Shown here in pieces: positions 19,213 through 28,678 of a DNA stretch of 64,000 nt. Position 1 is the stretch's first letter, and the number at the start of each line of letters is the position of its first letter. Location of the stretch: positions 1 to 64,000 of the forward strand of contig NZ_BNBV01000009.1 in assembly GCF_014656135.1 (NCBI RefSeq), given 5' to 3'. A program made the position numbers and the translations under genes. This DNA is from Streptomyces thermodiastaticus (GTDB lineage Bacteria; Actinomycetota; Actinomycetes; Streptomycetales; Streptomycetaceae). The notes beneath the pieces were generated by a model. That model saw only the letters and a program-made list of their open reading frames with translations. It did not search any database and had not been told where the DNA came from.

Positions 19213-20058
19213 TCACCTCGTGCTGCGGCGGTAGCGCTCCCGCCACCGCTGCGCGGACCCCGGCGGCGGCGCCGGGCCGCGCTGGCAGACGGGGCACCAG
19301 TACGTGGGGCGCTCCTGGGAGCCGTCGCCCTGGTCGGCCACCCGGAGGGAGGTGCCGCAGCGCAGGCAGGGCCGCGGCGCGCGGCCGTACACGAACAGGC
19401 GCGGGGCACGCAGACCCGTGGTCTGCCGTATCGCGCGGTCGCGGTTGGCCTCCAGCAGCTTCTTGGCGAGCCCGGGCAGCTGGGAGGCCTGCTCGGCGGG
19501 CAGGGAGCCGACGGCCAGCCACGGGGTCACGCCGAGCAGGAAGCACAGCTCGCTCTTGTACACGTTGCCGATGCCGGCGAGGACGCGCTGGTCGAGCAGT
19601 GCCTCGCCGAGCGGGCGGGCGGGGTCGGCCAGCAGGTTGGCCAGCGCCCGCTCAGGGTCCCAGTCGGCACCGAGCAGGTCCGGGCCGAGATGGCCGACGG
19701 CCTGCGACTCCTGCGCGGTGGGCAGCAGCTCCAGCACGGGCAGGCGGTAGCCGACGGCACTGCGGCCGGCGGTGGCGAGGACGATGCGGATCTGGTGGGC
19801 CGGGCCGCCCTTCCAGCTCTCCCCGCTGCCGTACACCTTCCAGGCGCCGTCCATGCGCAGGTGCGAGTGCAGGGTCAGACCACCTTCGATCCGGGTGAGC
19901 AGATGCTTGCCGCGTGCGACGGTGTCCAGCACGGTCCGGCCGGCCAGATCGACCGTGGCGTACGCCGGCACCCGGAAGTCGCTGCGGGTCAGCACCCGGC
20001 CCGCGAGGGCGTCGTGCAACCGCCTCGCTGCCTGCCAGACCGTGTCACCTTCGGGCAT
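19213..20058 (-). CDS. nei: DNA glycosylase/AP lyase, endonuclease VIII (Nei2) family
   Basis: 281 aa. It starts MPEGDTV, giving the catalytic proline and glutamate of the Fpg/Nei family after Met removal. A helix-two-turn-helix region follows (about 145-195, LLDQRVLAGIGNVYKSE), and the C-terminus carries a four-cysteine zinc finger (CLRCG...YWCPVCQ). It removes oxidised pyrimidines and cleaves abasic sites. It lies 39 bases downstream of lhr on the same strand, an arrangement also found in mycobacteria. There is no strong ribosome site; the start context GGACGCATG repeats that of lhr. Confidence 0.92.
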   Translation of the reverse strand: MPEGDTVWQAARRLHDALAGRVLTRSDFRVPAYATVDLAGRTVLDTVARGKHLLTRIEGGLTLHSHLRMDGAWKVYGSGESWKGGPAHQIRIVLATAGRSAVGYRLPVLELLPTAQESQAVGHLGPDLLGADWDPERALANLLADPARPLGEALLDQRVLAGIGNVYKSELCFLLGVTPWLAVGSLPAEQASQLPGLAKKLLEANRDRAIRQTTGLRAPRLFVYGRAPRPCLRCGTSLRVADQGDGSQERPTYWCPVCQRGPAPPPGSAQRWRERYRRSTR

Positions 20059-20097
20059 GCGTCCAGCGTGACACGCGGCCGGGGAGAACCGCTCGTG

Positions 20098-23000
20098 TCA
20101 GGCACGCAGGCGCAGGCCGCGTGGGGTGGCGACGAACCCGGCCTCCTCCAGCAGCCTGCCGAGGGGCGAGGCCAGCGCGGAAACGCCGTTGATCTTCTCC
20201 ACCGTGACCGTGCCGAGCGACCCGGCGCGGGCCGCGCCCGCGAGCGCCTCCGCGGCCGCGCGCAGCCGGGGGTCGTCGCCGGTGCCGGCGTCCGGTTCGG
20301 CGGGCCACGCCAGCAGGGTCTTGCCGCCGCGTTCCATGTACAGGGTCGGCTCGCCGGCCACCAGCACCACCAGGGAGCCCGCCTTGCGGCCCGGTTTGTG
20401 CGCGGCGCCGGCCGGCGGTTCGGGCCAGGGCAGGGCGGCGCCGTAGGCGTTGGCGGGGTCGGCCGCGGCCAGCACGACCGCTGGGGAGCCGGCGGGGCCG
20501 GGACGGCCGCGGCGGTCGCCAAAGGAGGGGCGGGCGGCGTACGGGAATGCCTCCGCGCCGCCGCCTCGCGGGCCGCCGTAGCCCGGGGAGCCGAGGTCCT
20601 GGGCGAGGTCCTGGGAGAAGACACCGCCGCCCGGCGCCGCGCCGTTCAGGAACGTCCCGTCCTGGTCACCGGCGGGCGGTGCGTCGGACAAGCCGGACGC
20701 GTCGAAGGGCACGGGGCCGGAGAAGGCCGCCTGCGGGCCGGCACCGGACGGGCCGGCACCGCCGAAGCCGGTGCCGGGCGGGCCCTCCCCGCGTTCCCGG
20801 GCCGTGGCCACCGCGCGCAGCCGGTCCACCGCGCCGTCCATCGCGAACTGGGCCGCGCCCAGCCCCTCCACGACATAGCCCCGCCGGGCCTGACCGCTCT
20901 CCTCGAAGGCGGACAGGACCCGGTACACGGCCGAGAAACCGCCCTCCACCCCCTCGGCGGCCACCGCGCCACGGGTGACCACCCCGTGCCGGTCGAGGAG
21001 GGTACGGGCCAGGGCGTGCGCCCGTACGGTGGTGTCGCCGTCCCGGGCGGGCAGCAGGGACCAGCGGCCGGCGACGGTCGGCGGGCCGTTGCGGGAGCCG
21101 CCGCGTGCCGCCGCGGTCAGCGAGCCGTACCGTCCGCGCGGCACGGCGCGTCTGGCCCGGTGCGCCGTGGAACCCGCGGTGCGGCCCGAGCCCAGCAGGG
21201 CGCGCAGCGGGGCCAGCGTGTCGTTGGTGAGCCGGCCGGACCAGGCCAGGTCCCACAGTGCGTCGGCGAGTTGCGGGTCGGTGGCCTCGGGGTGGGTCGT
21301 GGCCCGGACCTGGTCGGCGATCTGGCGGAAGAACAGCCCGTAGCCGCCGGAGAGCGTGTCCAGCACCGCCCGGTGCAGCGCCGTCAGCTCCAGCGGGAGC
21401 GGGGGCGGCAGCAGCAGCGGGGCGGCGTCCGCCAGATACAGCGAGATCCAGCCGTCCTTGCCGGGCAGCGCCCCCGCGCCCGCCCAGACCACCTCGCCGG
21501 CCGCGGTGAGTTCGTCCAGCATCGCGGGGGTGTAGTCGGACACCCGGGACGGCAGCACCAGTTTCTCCAGCGCGGAGGCGGGCACGGACGCGCCCTGCAG
21601 CTGCTCCACGGCACGCACCAGACCGTCGACTCCCCGCAGGCCGTGCCCCGGGCCGATGTGCTGCCACTGGGGCAGGAACTGGGCGAGCGCGGGCGGCGGC
21701 ACCGGCTCCAGCTCGTGCCGCAGCGCGGCCAGCGAACGCCGCCGCAGCCGCCGCAGCACCGCCGCGTCGCACCACTCCTGTCCGCTGCCCGCCGGATGGA
21801 ACTCGCCCTGGACGATGCGTCCGGCGGCCGCGAGGCGCTGCAGCGCGCCCTCGGTGACCGCGACGCCCAGGCCGAACCGGGCCGCCGCAATGGCCGATGT
21901 GAACGGCCCGTGGGTGCGGGCGTAGCGAGCCAGAAGGTCGCCCAGGGGGTCCTTGACCGGCTCGGTGAAGGCCTCCGGCACCCCGACCGGCAGGGCTGTG
22001 CCGAGCGCGTCGCGCAGCCGGCCCGCGTCCTCGACCGCGGCCCAGTGGCCGGTGCCGGCGATCCGCACCCGGATGGCCCGGCGGGCACCGGCCAGCTCCT
22101 CCGCCCAGCCCGCTTCCGCGCCGCGTTCGGCCAGTTCGGCGTCGGTGAGGGGGCCGAGCACCCGCAGCACGTCCGCGACGCCCTCGACGTCCTTGACCCG
22201 GCGGTCCTCGGTCAGCCACTGCAGCTCCCGCTCCAGCTCGACCAGCACCTCGGCGTCCAGCAGCTCCCGCAGCTCCGCCTGGCCCAGCAGCTCGGCCAGC
22301 AGCCTGGAGTCCAGGGACAGGGCGGCGGCCCGGCGCTCGGCGAGCGGGGAGTCGCCCTCGTACAGGAACTGGGCGACGTATCCGAACAGCAGCGAGCGGG
22401 CGAAGGGGGAGGGCTCCGGGGTGGTGACCTCCACCAGGCGGACCTTGCGGGACTGGATGTCCCCCATCAGCTCCACCAGGCCGGGGACGTCGAACACGTC
22501 CTGGAGGCACTCGCGGATCGCCTCCAGCACGATCGGGAACGACCCGAACTCGCTCGCCACCTGCAGCAGCTGCGCGGCCCGCTGCCGCTGCTGCCACAGG
22601 GGGGTGCGCTTGCCGGGGTTGCGGCGCGGCAGCAGCAGCGCGCGGGCGGCGCACTCGCGGAAACGGGAGGCGAACAGGGCCGAGCCGCCGACCTGGTCGG
22701 TGACGATCTGGTCGATCTCCCCCTTGTCGAAGGCGACGTCCGCCGCGCCGACCGGCGCCTGCTCGGCGTCGTACTCGGCGCCGGTGCGCACCGGGTCCTG
22801 GTCGAGCAGGTCCAGACCCATCAGGTCGGCGTCGGGCAGCCGCAGCACGATGCCGTCGTCGGCGTGCATGACCTGGGCGTCCATGCCGTACCGCTCCGAC
22901 AGGCGGGCCCCGAGCGCCAGCGCCCACGGTGCGTGCACCTGGGCGCCGAACGGGGAGTGCACCACGACCCGCCAGTCGCCCAGCTCGTCCCGGAACCGCT

Positions 23001-25032
23001 CGACCACGATCGTCCGGTCGTCGGGGACATGACCGCAGGCCTCGCGCTGCTCCTCGAGATACGCCAGGACGTTGTCCGCGGCCCACGCGTCCAGGCCGGC
23101 CGCCAGCAGCCGCAGCCGGGCGTCGTCCTCGGGCAGCGAGCCGACCTCGCGCAGGAACGCGCCGACCGCGCGGCCCAGCTCCAGCGGGCGGCCCAGCTGG
23201 TCGCCCTTCCAGAACGGCAGCCGGCCCGGCACGCCCGGCGCGGGGGAGACCAGCACCCGGTCGCGGGTGATGTCCTCGATCCGCCAGGACGTGGTGCCCA
23301 GCGTGAACACGTCCCCGACGCGGGACTCGTAGACCATCTCCTCGTCCAGCTCGCCGACCCGGCCGCCGCCCTTCTTGGGGTCCGAGCCGGCGAGGAAGAC
23401 ACCGAACAGACCGCGGTCGGGGATCGTGCCCCCGGAGGTGACGGCCAGCCGCTGCGCGCCGGGCCGGCCGGTGACCGTGCCCGCCACCCGGTCCCACACC
23501 ACGCGCGGGCGCAGCTCCGCGAACGCGTCGGAGGGATAGCGCCCGGCGAGCATGTCGAGCACGGCGGTGAACGCCGACTCGGGCAGCGACGCGAAGGGCG
23601 CCGCCCGGCGCACCACCGCGAGCAGGTCGTCCACCTGCCAGGTGTCCATGGCCGTCATCGCCACGAGCTGCTGGGCGAGGACGTCCAGCGGGTTGGCGGG
23701 CACCTTCAGGGACTCGATGGCACCGGAGCGCATCCGCTCGGTGACCACCGCGGCCTGCACCAGGTCGCCCCGGTACTTGGGGAACACCACGCCGCGGGAG
23801 ACCGCGCCCACCTGGTGGCCCGCGCGGCCCACGCGCTGCAGGCCGGAGGCCACCGACGGCGGCGACTCCACCTGGACCACCAGGTCCACGGCGCCCATGT
23901 CGATGCCGAGCTCCAGGCTGGAGGTGGCCACCACCGCCGGCAGCCGCCCGGCCTTGAGGTCCTCCTCGACCTGGGCGCGCTGCTCCTTGGAGACCGAGCC
24001 GTGGTGGGCGCGCGCGATGACCGGGGGCGCGCCGTGCGCCGCGCCCGAGTTGCCCATCAGCTCGGCCGGTGCGTGGTGTTCCGCCGGAAACTCGCCGGCG
24101 GCCCGCTCGTAGGCGATCTCGTTGAGCCGGTTGCACAGGCGTTCGGCCAGCCGGCGGGAGTTGGCGAACACGATGGTGGAGCGGTGCGCCTGCACCAGGT
24201 CGGTGATGCGCTCCTCCACATGCGGCCAGATCGACGGCCGTTCCGCGCCCTCGCCGCCGTCGGTGGCCGGAGAGCCGCCCAGCTCGCCCAGGTCCTCGAC
24301 GGGGACGACGACCGACAGATCGAACTCCTTGGCCGACGGCGGCTGGACGATCTCCACCTTGCGGCGCGGCGAGAGGAAGCGGGCGACCTCGTCGACCGGG
24401 CGGACGGTCGCGGACAGCCCGATGCGGCGGGCCGGCCGCGGCAGCAGCTCGTCCAGCCGCTCCAGGGACAGCGCCAGATGGGCGCCGCGCTTGGTGCCCG
24501 CCACGGCGTGCACCTCGTCCAGGATCACCGTCTCGACACCGGCCAGCGCATCGCGTGCGGCCGAGGTCAGCATGAGGAACAGCGACTCGGGCGTGGTGAT
24601 CAGGATGTCCGGCGGGCGGGTGGCCAGGGCACGGCGCTCGGCGGCCGGTGTGTCACCGGAGCGGATGCCGACCTTGACGTCCGGCTCGGGCAGGCCCAGG
24701 CGGACGGATTCCTGGCGGATGCCGGTCAGGGGGCTGCGCAGGTTCCGCTCCACGTCGACGGCCAGGGCCTTGAGCGGGGAGACGTACAGCACCCGGCAGC
24801 GCTTCTTCGGCTCGGCCGGGGGCGGCGTCGAGGCCAGCCGGTCCAGGGCGGCGAGGAAGGCGGCCAGCGTCTTGCCGGAGCCGGTCGGCGCGACCACCAG
24901 CACGTCCGAGCCCTCGGCGATGGCCCGCCACGCGCCCGCCTGGGCCGCGGTGGGCGCGGAGAAGGCCCCCGTGAACCAGCCGCGGGTCGCGGGGGAGAAG
25001 CCGTCGAGGGCCCGGTGTGCGTCGCTGACCAT
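20098..25032 (-). CDS. lhr: Lhr-family large ATP-dependent DNA helicase
   Basis: 1644 aa. A superfamily 2 helicase: Walker A APTGSGKT (Lys54), motif II DEVH, SAT-like motif (GLSATV), helicase C domain with SSLELGIDMGAVDLVVQ and QRVGRAGHQ, then a winged-helix/Lhr core domain (DEAD_assoc-like region), and a very long C-terminal extension to 1644, as in mycobacterial Lhr. Lhr translocates 3'-5' on DNA and unwinds RNA:DNA hybrids in DNA repair. The start at MVSDAHRALD sits six bases after a CACGAT -10, so the mRNA is probably leaderless. nei follows in the same transcript. Confidence 0.93.
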   Translation of the reverse strand: MVSDAHRALDGFSPATRGWFTGAFSAPTAAQAGAWRAIAEGSDVLVVAPTGSGKTLAAFLAALDRLASTPPPAEPKKRCRVLYVSPLKALAVDVERNLRSPLTGIRQESVRLGLPEPDVKVGIRSGDTPAAERRALATRPPDILITTPESLFLMLTSAARDALAGVETVILDEVHAVAGTKRGAHLALSLERLDELLPRPARRIGLSATVRPVDEVARFLSPRRKVEIVQPPSAKEFDLSVVVPVEDLGELGGSPATDGGEGAERPSIWPHVEERITDLVQAHRSTIVFANSRRLAERLCNRLNEIAYERAAGEFPAEHHAPAELMGNSGAAHGAPPVIARAHHGSVSKEQRAQVEEDLKAGRLPAVVATSSLELGIDMGAVDLVVQVESPPSVASGLQRVGRAGHQVGAVSRGVVFPKYRGDLVQAAVVTERMRSGAIESLKVPANPLDVLAQQLVAMTAMDTWQVDDLLAVVRRAAPFASLPESAFTAVLDMLAGRYPSDAFAELRPRVVWDRVAGTVTGRPGAQRLAVTSGGTIPDRGLFGVFLAGSDPKKGGGRVGELDEEMVYESRVGDVFTLGTTSWRIEDITRDRVLVSPAPGVPGRLPFWKGDQLGRPLELGRAVGAFLREVGSLPEDDARLRLLAAGLDAWAADNVLAYLEEQREACGHVPDDRTIVVERFRDELGDWRVVVHSPFGAQVHAPWALALGARLSERYGMDAQVMHADDGIVLRLPDADLMGLDLLDQDPVRTGAEYDAEQAPVGAADVAFDKGEIDQIVTDQVGGSALFASRFRECAARALLLPRRNPGKRTPLWQQRQRAAQLLQVASEFGSFPIVLEAIRECLQDVFDVPGLVELMGDIQSRKVRLVEVTTPEPSPFARSLLFGYVAQFLYEGDSPLAERRAAALSLDSRLLAELLGQAELRELLDAEVLVELERELQWLTEDRRVKDVEGVADVLRVLGPLTDAELAERGAEAGWAEELAGARRAIRVRIAGTGHWAAVEDAGRLRDALGTALPVGVPEAFTEPVKDPLGDLLARYARTHGPFTSAIAAARFGLGVAVTEGALQRLAAAGRIVQGEFHPAGSGQEWCDAAVLRRLRRRSLAALRHELEPVPPPALAQFLPQWQHIGPGHGLRGVDGLVRAVEQLQGASVPASALEKLVLPSRVSDYTPAMLDELTAAGEVVWAGAGALPGKDGWISLYLADAAPLLLPPPLPLELTALHRAVLDTLSGGYGLFFRQIADQVRATTHPEATDPQLADALWDLAWSGRLTNDTLAPLRALLGSGRTAGSTAHRARRAVPRGRYGSLTAAARGGSRNGPPTVAGRWSLLPARDGDTTVRAHALARTLLDRHGVVTRGAVAAEGVEGGFSAVYRVLSAFEESGQARRGYVVEGLGAAQFAMDGAVDRLRAVATARERGEGPPGTGFGGAGPSGAGPQAAFSGPVPFDASGLSDAPPAGDQDGTFLNGAAPGGGVFSQDLAQDLGSPGYGGPRGGGAEAFPYAARPSFGDRRGRPGPAGSPAVVLAAADPANAYGAALPWPEPPAGAAHKPGRKAGSLVVLVAGEPTLYMERGGKTLLAWPAEPDAGTGDDPRLRAAAEALAGAARAGSLGTVTVEKINGVSALASPLGRLLEEAGFVATPRGLRLRA

Positions 25033-25038
25033 GCGTCC

Positions 25039-25061
25039 ATCGTGCACCCGGCCACTGACAA
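25039..25061 (-). promoter_or_regulatory. RecA-NDp (PafBC-type) DNA-damage promoter of lhr-nei
   Basis: On the minus strand TTGTCAGTG (25061-25053), exactly eight bases (25052-25045), and CACGAT (25044-25039) match the RecA-independent damage promoter TTGTCRGTG-N8-TANNNT. The only deviation is C for the first T of the -10. ATG follows six bases later. The same upstream element precedes recA. Confidence 0.75.
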
Positions 25062-25175
25062 TCCGGGGCGGAAGGCCCACCACCACCCGGCTGACCCGCA
25101 CTTTCACCGGCTTCGCCGGACCGGGCCGCCGGGCCGCCTCCCGGTGCCCGCCGAACCGGAGCGGACAATGGGCCC

Positions 25176-26045
25176 ATGGCGGCAGCGCGTCGGGAACACG
25201 CACGGCACTGGCGGTACGAAGAACTGCCCGGTGTCGACCTGCTGCGCGCCCGGTACGTCCGCAAGGAGTTCACGCGTCACACCCACGAGCACTTCGTGAT
25301 CGCCGCCATCGCCGAGGGCGTGGAGGTGTTCGACCACCGCGGAGGCGACCAGTACGCCGGTCCGGGATCGCTGGCGCTGATCAATCCCGACACCCCGCAC
25401 ACGGGCCGGGCGGGAGTGCCCACGGGATGGCGCTACGGGGCCGTCTACCCGGCGCCCGGACTGGTCGCGGAGATCGCCGCCGAGACCACCCGCATACGGG
25501 GCACCCCGGGCTTCGTCAGCCCCGTCCTGGACGACCCGTACGCGGCGGCGCTGGTGCACCAGGTGCTGCGGGCCACCGACGAGGGCAACGCGCTCGCCGC
25601 CGACACGCTGCTCAGGGTTGCCGTGACGCGGCTGCTGCGACTGAACGGCACAGCGCTGCCCCGGCGCGAGGTGCGCACGGCGGGCGCCCGCACCGCCGCC
25701 CGCGCCCGTGCCGTCCTTCAGGAGCGCATGGCCGAGCCGCCGACCCTGCACCAGCTCGCGGCCGACCTGTCGACGAGCCCCTTCGCCCTGCTGCGCGCCT
25801 TCCGCAGCGTCTACGGCATGCCCCCGCACACCTGGCTCACCGACGCCCGGGTGCGCCGGGCCCGGCAGCTGCTGGACCGCGGCGTCGCCCCGGCCGAGGC
25901 CGCGGCGGCCGTCGGCTTCACCGACCAGTCGCACCTGAGCCGCCACTTCTCCCGGATCGTGGGCGTCCCTCCGGGCGCCTACCAGCGGGAGCGCAAGAAC
26001 GTACAAGACACCCGGCCGCGGCTGCTCCTACCGTCCGGGGCGTGA
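25176..26045 (+). CDS. AraC-family transcriptional regulator
   Basis: 289 aa. An N-terminal cupin sensor (about 10-130, FTRHTHEHFVIAAIAEGVEVFDHRGGDQY, INPDTPHTGRAG) and a C-terminal pair of HTH motifs (about 185-275: LHQLAADLSTSPFALLRAFRSVYGMPPHTWL and AAAAVGFTDQSHLSRHFSRIVGVPPGAY). Its stop overlaps the azlC start (GTGA), so it is co-transcribed with a branched-chain amino acid type exporter and probably senses the exported compound. GACAAT six bases before ATG and no ribosome site suggest a leaderless message. Confidence 0.88.
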   Translation: MAAARREHARHWRYEELPGVDLLRARYVRKEFTRHTHEHFVIAAIAEGVEVFDHRGGDQYAGPGSLALINPDTPHTGRAGVPTGWRYGAVYPAPGLVAEIAAETTRIRGTPGFVSPVLDDPYAAALVHQVLRATDEGNALAADTLLRVAVTRLLRLNGTALPRREVRTAGARTAARARAVLQERMAEPPTLHQLAADLSTSPFALLRAFRSVYGMPPHTWLTDARVRRARQLLDRGVAPAEAAAAVGFTDQSHLSRHFSRIVGVPPGAYQRERKNVQDTRPRLLLPSGA

Positions 26046-26875
26046 CGCATCGGACCACTTGCACCGACACGGGCGCGGGTCGCACCGGCACGGGCGCGGG
26101 GCAGGCCGGCGCGGGCAAGCCGGACGCCGCCGTCGTCCGGGACGCCCTCGGAGTCGGCATCGCCGTCGGCCTGTCCGGCTTCGCCTTCGGGGTGACCTCC
26201 GCGGGCAGCGGCTTGACCGTGACCCAGACCTGCGCGCTCAGCCTGCTGGTGTTCACCGGCGCCTCCCAGTTCGCGCTGGTGGGAGCCCTGGCGGCCGGGA
26301 GCGGCCCGTTCACGGCGGCGGCGGGCGCCTTCTTCCTGGGGGTGCGCAACGCCTTCTACGGGCTGCGGTTGTCCCAGCTGCTGGCCCTGTCGCGCGCACT
26401 GCGGCCCCTGGCCGCCCAGTGGGTCATCGACGAGACCACCGCGGTGACGCTCGCCCAGCCCTCCCGGCGCGCCGCCCGGATCGGGTTCACCGTGACCGGG
26501 GCCTGTCTGTACCTGCTGTGGAACCTGACCACGCTGCTGGGCGCGCTGGGGGCGAGGGCCCTCGGCGACACCGGCGCCTGGGGCCTGGACGCGGCCGGGC
26601 CGGCCGTGTTCCTCGCCCTGCTCGCGCCCATGCTGAAGACCGCTGCCGAGCGTGCGGTGGCCGCGCTCGCCGTGCTCCTCGGGCTGGGCCTGCTGCCCGT
26701 GCTGCCGGCCGGGGTGCCCGTCCTCGCGGCGGCGTCGGCCGCGCCGGCCGTGCTGTTCCTGGCGGGCCGCCGCACGCGCGGCGCCCCCACGCCCGCGGGC
26801 GGGGCGGGAACGGCCGACGGCACGCACGGCATACCGGAGACGACCGGGAGCGGCGCGGGGGAGGACGACCGGTGA
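26042..26875 (+). CDS. azlC: AzlC-family amino acid exporter, large subunit
   Basis: 277 aa, mostly hydrophobic helices from about residue 30 to 235, with the AzlC signature region VGIAVGLSGFAFGVTSAGSGLTVTQTCALSLLVFTGASQFA followed by LGVRNAFYGLRLSQLL. Together with the small AzlD subunit it exports branched-chain amino acids or their analogues. GTG 26042 overlaps the regulator stop and no clear ribosome site is seen, so translation is probably coupled. A Gly/Thr/Pro-rich tail follows the last helix. Confidence 0.9.
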   Translation: MTHRTTCTDTGAGRTGTGAGQAGAGKPDAAVVRDALGVGIAVGLSGFAFGVTSAGSGLTVTQTCALSLLVFTGASQFALVGALAAGSGPFTAAAGAFFLGVRNAFYGLRLSQLLALSRALRPLAAQWVIDETTAVTLAQPSRRAARIGFTVTGACLYLLWNLTTLLGALGARALGDTGAWGLDAAGPAVFLALLAPMLKTAAERAVAALAVLLGLGLLPVLPAGVPVLAAASAAPAVLFLAGRRTRGAPTPAGGAGTADGTHGIPETTGSGAGEDDR

Positions 26876-27180
26876 ACACCTGGATCGCGATCGGCGTGAC
26901 CTTCGTCGGCTGCTACGCCGTCAAGCTCGCCGGGCTGCTGGTTCCGGCCGGCGTGCTGGAGAAACCCCTGGTCAAGCGGCTCGCCGCACTCCTGCCCGTG
27001 GCCCTGCTCGCCGCGCTGACCGCGCAGCAGACCTTCGCCGACGGCCGGCATCTCGTCCTGGACGCGCGGGCCGCCGGGCTCGCGGCCGCGGCCGTGGCAC
27101 TGCTGCTGCGCGCCCCCTTCCTCCTGGTGGTGGCCGCGGCCGTGGTGGTGACCGCGGGCGTGCGTGCGCTGGGCGGGTGA
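26872..27180 (+). CDS. azlD: AzlD-family amino acid exporter, small subunit
   Basis: 102 aa with about four membrane helices (NTWIAIGVTFVGCYAVKLAGLLVP, LAALLPVALLAALTAQQT, AGLAAAAVALLLRAPFLLVVAAAVVVTAGV). The pattern and position directly after azlC identify AzlD. GTG 26872 overlaps the azlC stop (GTGA), giving a three-gene coupled operon: AraC regulator-azlC-azlD. Confidence 0.9.
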   Translation: MNTWIAIGVTFVGCYAVKLAGLLVPAGVLEKPLVKRLAALLPVALLAALTAQQTFADGRHLVLDARAAGLAAAAVALLLRAPFLLVVAAAVVVTAGVRALGG

Positions 27181-27276
27181 GCGCAGGCGTGCGCCGGCCG
27201 GGTGAGCGGAGGAGGGAGGCACAGGCCCGGGGCGGGCGGCGCCCCAGCACCGGAGCGGATGCGTCCGGGGCGTGCG

Positions 27277-27310
27277 CCGTATCGCCGGGGCGTCCGTATC
27301 GCCGGGGCGT
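27277..27310 (+). repeat. perfect 17-bp tandem duplication
   Basis: CCGTATCGCCGGGGCGT occurs twice head to tail (27277-27293, 27294-27310) between the convergent azlD and the minus-strand gene. A degenerate copy (GCGTCCGGGGCGTGCG) precedes it. No hairpin is obvious. Confidence 0.9.
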
Positions 27311-27380
27311 GCCTCAGCATCCTCTCCGCGCTCCGTCGCGCGCCCGGTGATCCGGCGTGCCCCCTGCCGCGCCGTCGTCC

Positions 27381-28325
27381 TCAGGCGATGGCGCGGCCGT
27401 ACGCCCGCAGGGTGCACAACGCCTCGATCGTCACCATGGGACGGGCCTCCCGCTCCGTGCCGGGCGCCCACGGGCGCCGGGTGACCGGCCAGCCGCCGTC
27501 CTCCTGCTGCCGGCCGGCCAGGAAGTCCAGGGAGCGGTCCATCTCCTCGTCCGTGAACCAGGCGCGCGCCACGGAGTGCGGTGTGGCGGCGAAGTCGTGC
27601 GGGAACAGGCGCTCGCCCGGCGCGTGCCCCGGCGCGAGCGGCCACGACTCGCGCAGGTCGGGGTCCAGCACCGCGAGGCGCCGCTCACGCACCAGACGGC
27701 CCAGCCGCCCGGCGGCCGCCCGCGCGCGCGGACGGTCGGGAACCCCGTCCAGGAAGGCGACGGCCGCCTGCACCTCGCACGGTCGGGTCGCATCCAGCGT
27801 CTCGACCCGCCGCCAGCAGAATTCGGTCGCCCTGAACAGCCACGCGTGCCACACCTGATTGCGGTGCAGCAGGCCCACCACCGGCCCGGTGGTCAGAAGA
27901 TCGCCCGCCGGAGTCTGCGCCGCGGGTCCAGGGGACGCCGCCGCACCGGGGAGCCCGTCGGGGAGCATGGCGGGCAGCGCGCCGTCCGGGGTGGAGACCG
28001 AGGTCAGGTAGCGGCACACCCGCTCGGCTCGCCGGGCGTCGCACCGGCCGATGGCGTCCAGCACCCGCAGCGCGCGGGCGGTGTGCAGCGGATGGCCGGC
28101 GGGGCCGCGCAGCTCGGGCTCCAGCGCGTGGCCGTATCCGAAGCCGTCGGTCCGGTAGGCGTCCAGCGCCGTCTCCACCGGGTCGGCGGCGCCGTGCAGG
28201 AAGTGGTACGCGAACAGCCGCTGCTCCAGCACGCGCGCGGTCAGCCACACGAAGTGCTCGGCACGTCGCAGCGGAGAGGACGCCGCGGACGGCACCGGCA
28301 GGGGGCAGGCTCGAGTTTCGGGCAT
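27381..28325 (-). CDS. prenyltransferase/squalene-oxidase-like alpha-toroid protein, unknown function
   Basis: 314 aa. The alternating helices and motifs ALEPELRGPAGHPLHTARAL, YLTSVSTPDGALPAMLPDG, AFLDGVPDRPRAR and LDFLAGRQQEDGGWPVTRRPW resemble the repeat architecture of the prenyltransferase/squalene cyclase toroid superfamily. I see no DXDD cyclase motif, so an enzymatic activity cannot be assigned. The start ATG 28325 has TACGGT seven bases upstream and no ribosome site, suggesting a leaderless transcript. It is divergent from the DUF3046 gene. Confidence 0.75.
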   Translation of the reverse strand: MPETRACPLPVPSAASSPLRRAEHFVWLTARVLEQRLFAYHFLHGAADPVETALDAYRTDGFGYGHALEPELRGPAGHPLHTARALRVLDAIGRCDARRAERVCRYLTSVSTPDGALPAMLPDGLPGAAASPGPAAQTPAGDLLTTGPVVGLLHRNQVWHAWLFRATEFCWRRVETLDATRPCEVQAAVAFLDGVPDRPRARAAAGRLGRLVRERRLAVLDPDLRESWPLAPGHAPGERLFPHDFAATPHSVARAWFTDEEMDRSLDFLAGRQQEDGGWPVTRRPWAPGTEREARPMVTIEALCTLRAYGRAIA

Positions 28326-28405
28326 GCGACAGACCGTAGGGCGGGAAGCGGCCGCCGCAGGAATATCCCGCTCCGGGGCGCACCGGGGGCGGGATACTGG
28401 GCTGC

Positions 28406-28600
28406 ATGCGGTTGACGGTCTTCTGGGAGCGGATGGCGGAGCACTTCGGAGCGGGGTACGCCGACACCTTCGCACGCGATCATGTGATGTCGGAGCTGGG
28501 CGGGCGCACGGTGCACGAGGCACTGGCGGCCGGCTGGGACGCGAAGGACGTCTGGCGGGTGGTCTGCCAGGTCATGGACGTCCCGCGGGAGAAACGCTGA
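28406..28600 (+). CDS. DUF3046 protein
   Basis: 64 aa: MRLTVFWERM, GAGYADTFARDHVMSELGGRTV, EALAAGWDAKDVWRVVCQ and DVPREKR. DUF3046 is a small actinobacterial family that almost always sits just upstream of recA. Its function is unknown. GATACT seven bases before ATG and the lack of a ribosome site suggest a leaderless mRNA. Confidence 0.88.
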   Translation: MRLTVFWERMAEHFGAGYADTFARDHVMSELGGRTVHEALAAGWDAKDVWRVVCQVMDVPREKR

Positions 28601-28678
28601 CCTGGCGGAAGCGCAGGACCTGGCGGAAGTGGAACGGGTCCGTGCGGACCTGTCGGCGGCGTGGGCGAGACTGGCACC

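Noticed and set aside
18913..25299. A 2128-codon plus-strand open frame across lhr and nei
   Set aside because: Shadow frame of the real minus-strand genes, with composition typical of antisense GC-rich DNA.
28650..28672. RecA-NDp motif upstream of the AI-2E-type gene
   Set aside because: CTGTCGGCG-N8-GAGACT matches 7 of 9 and has a poor -10, too weak without expression data.
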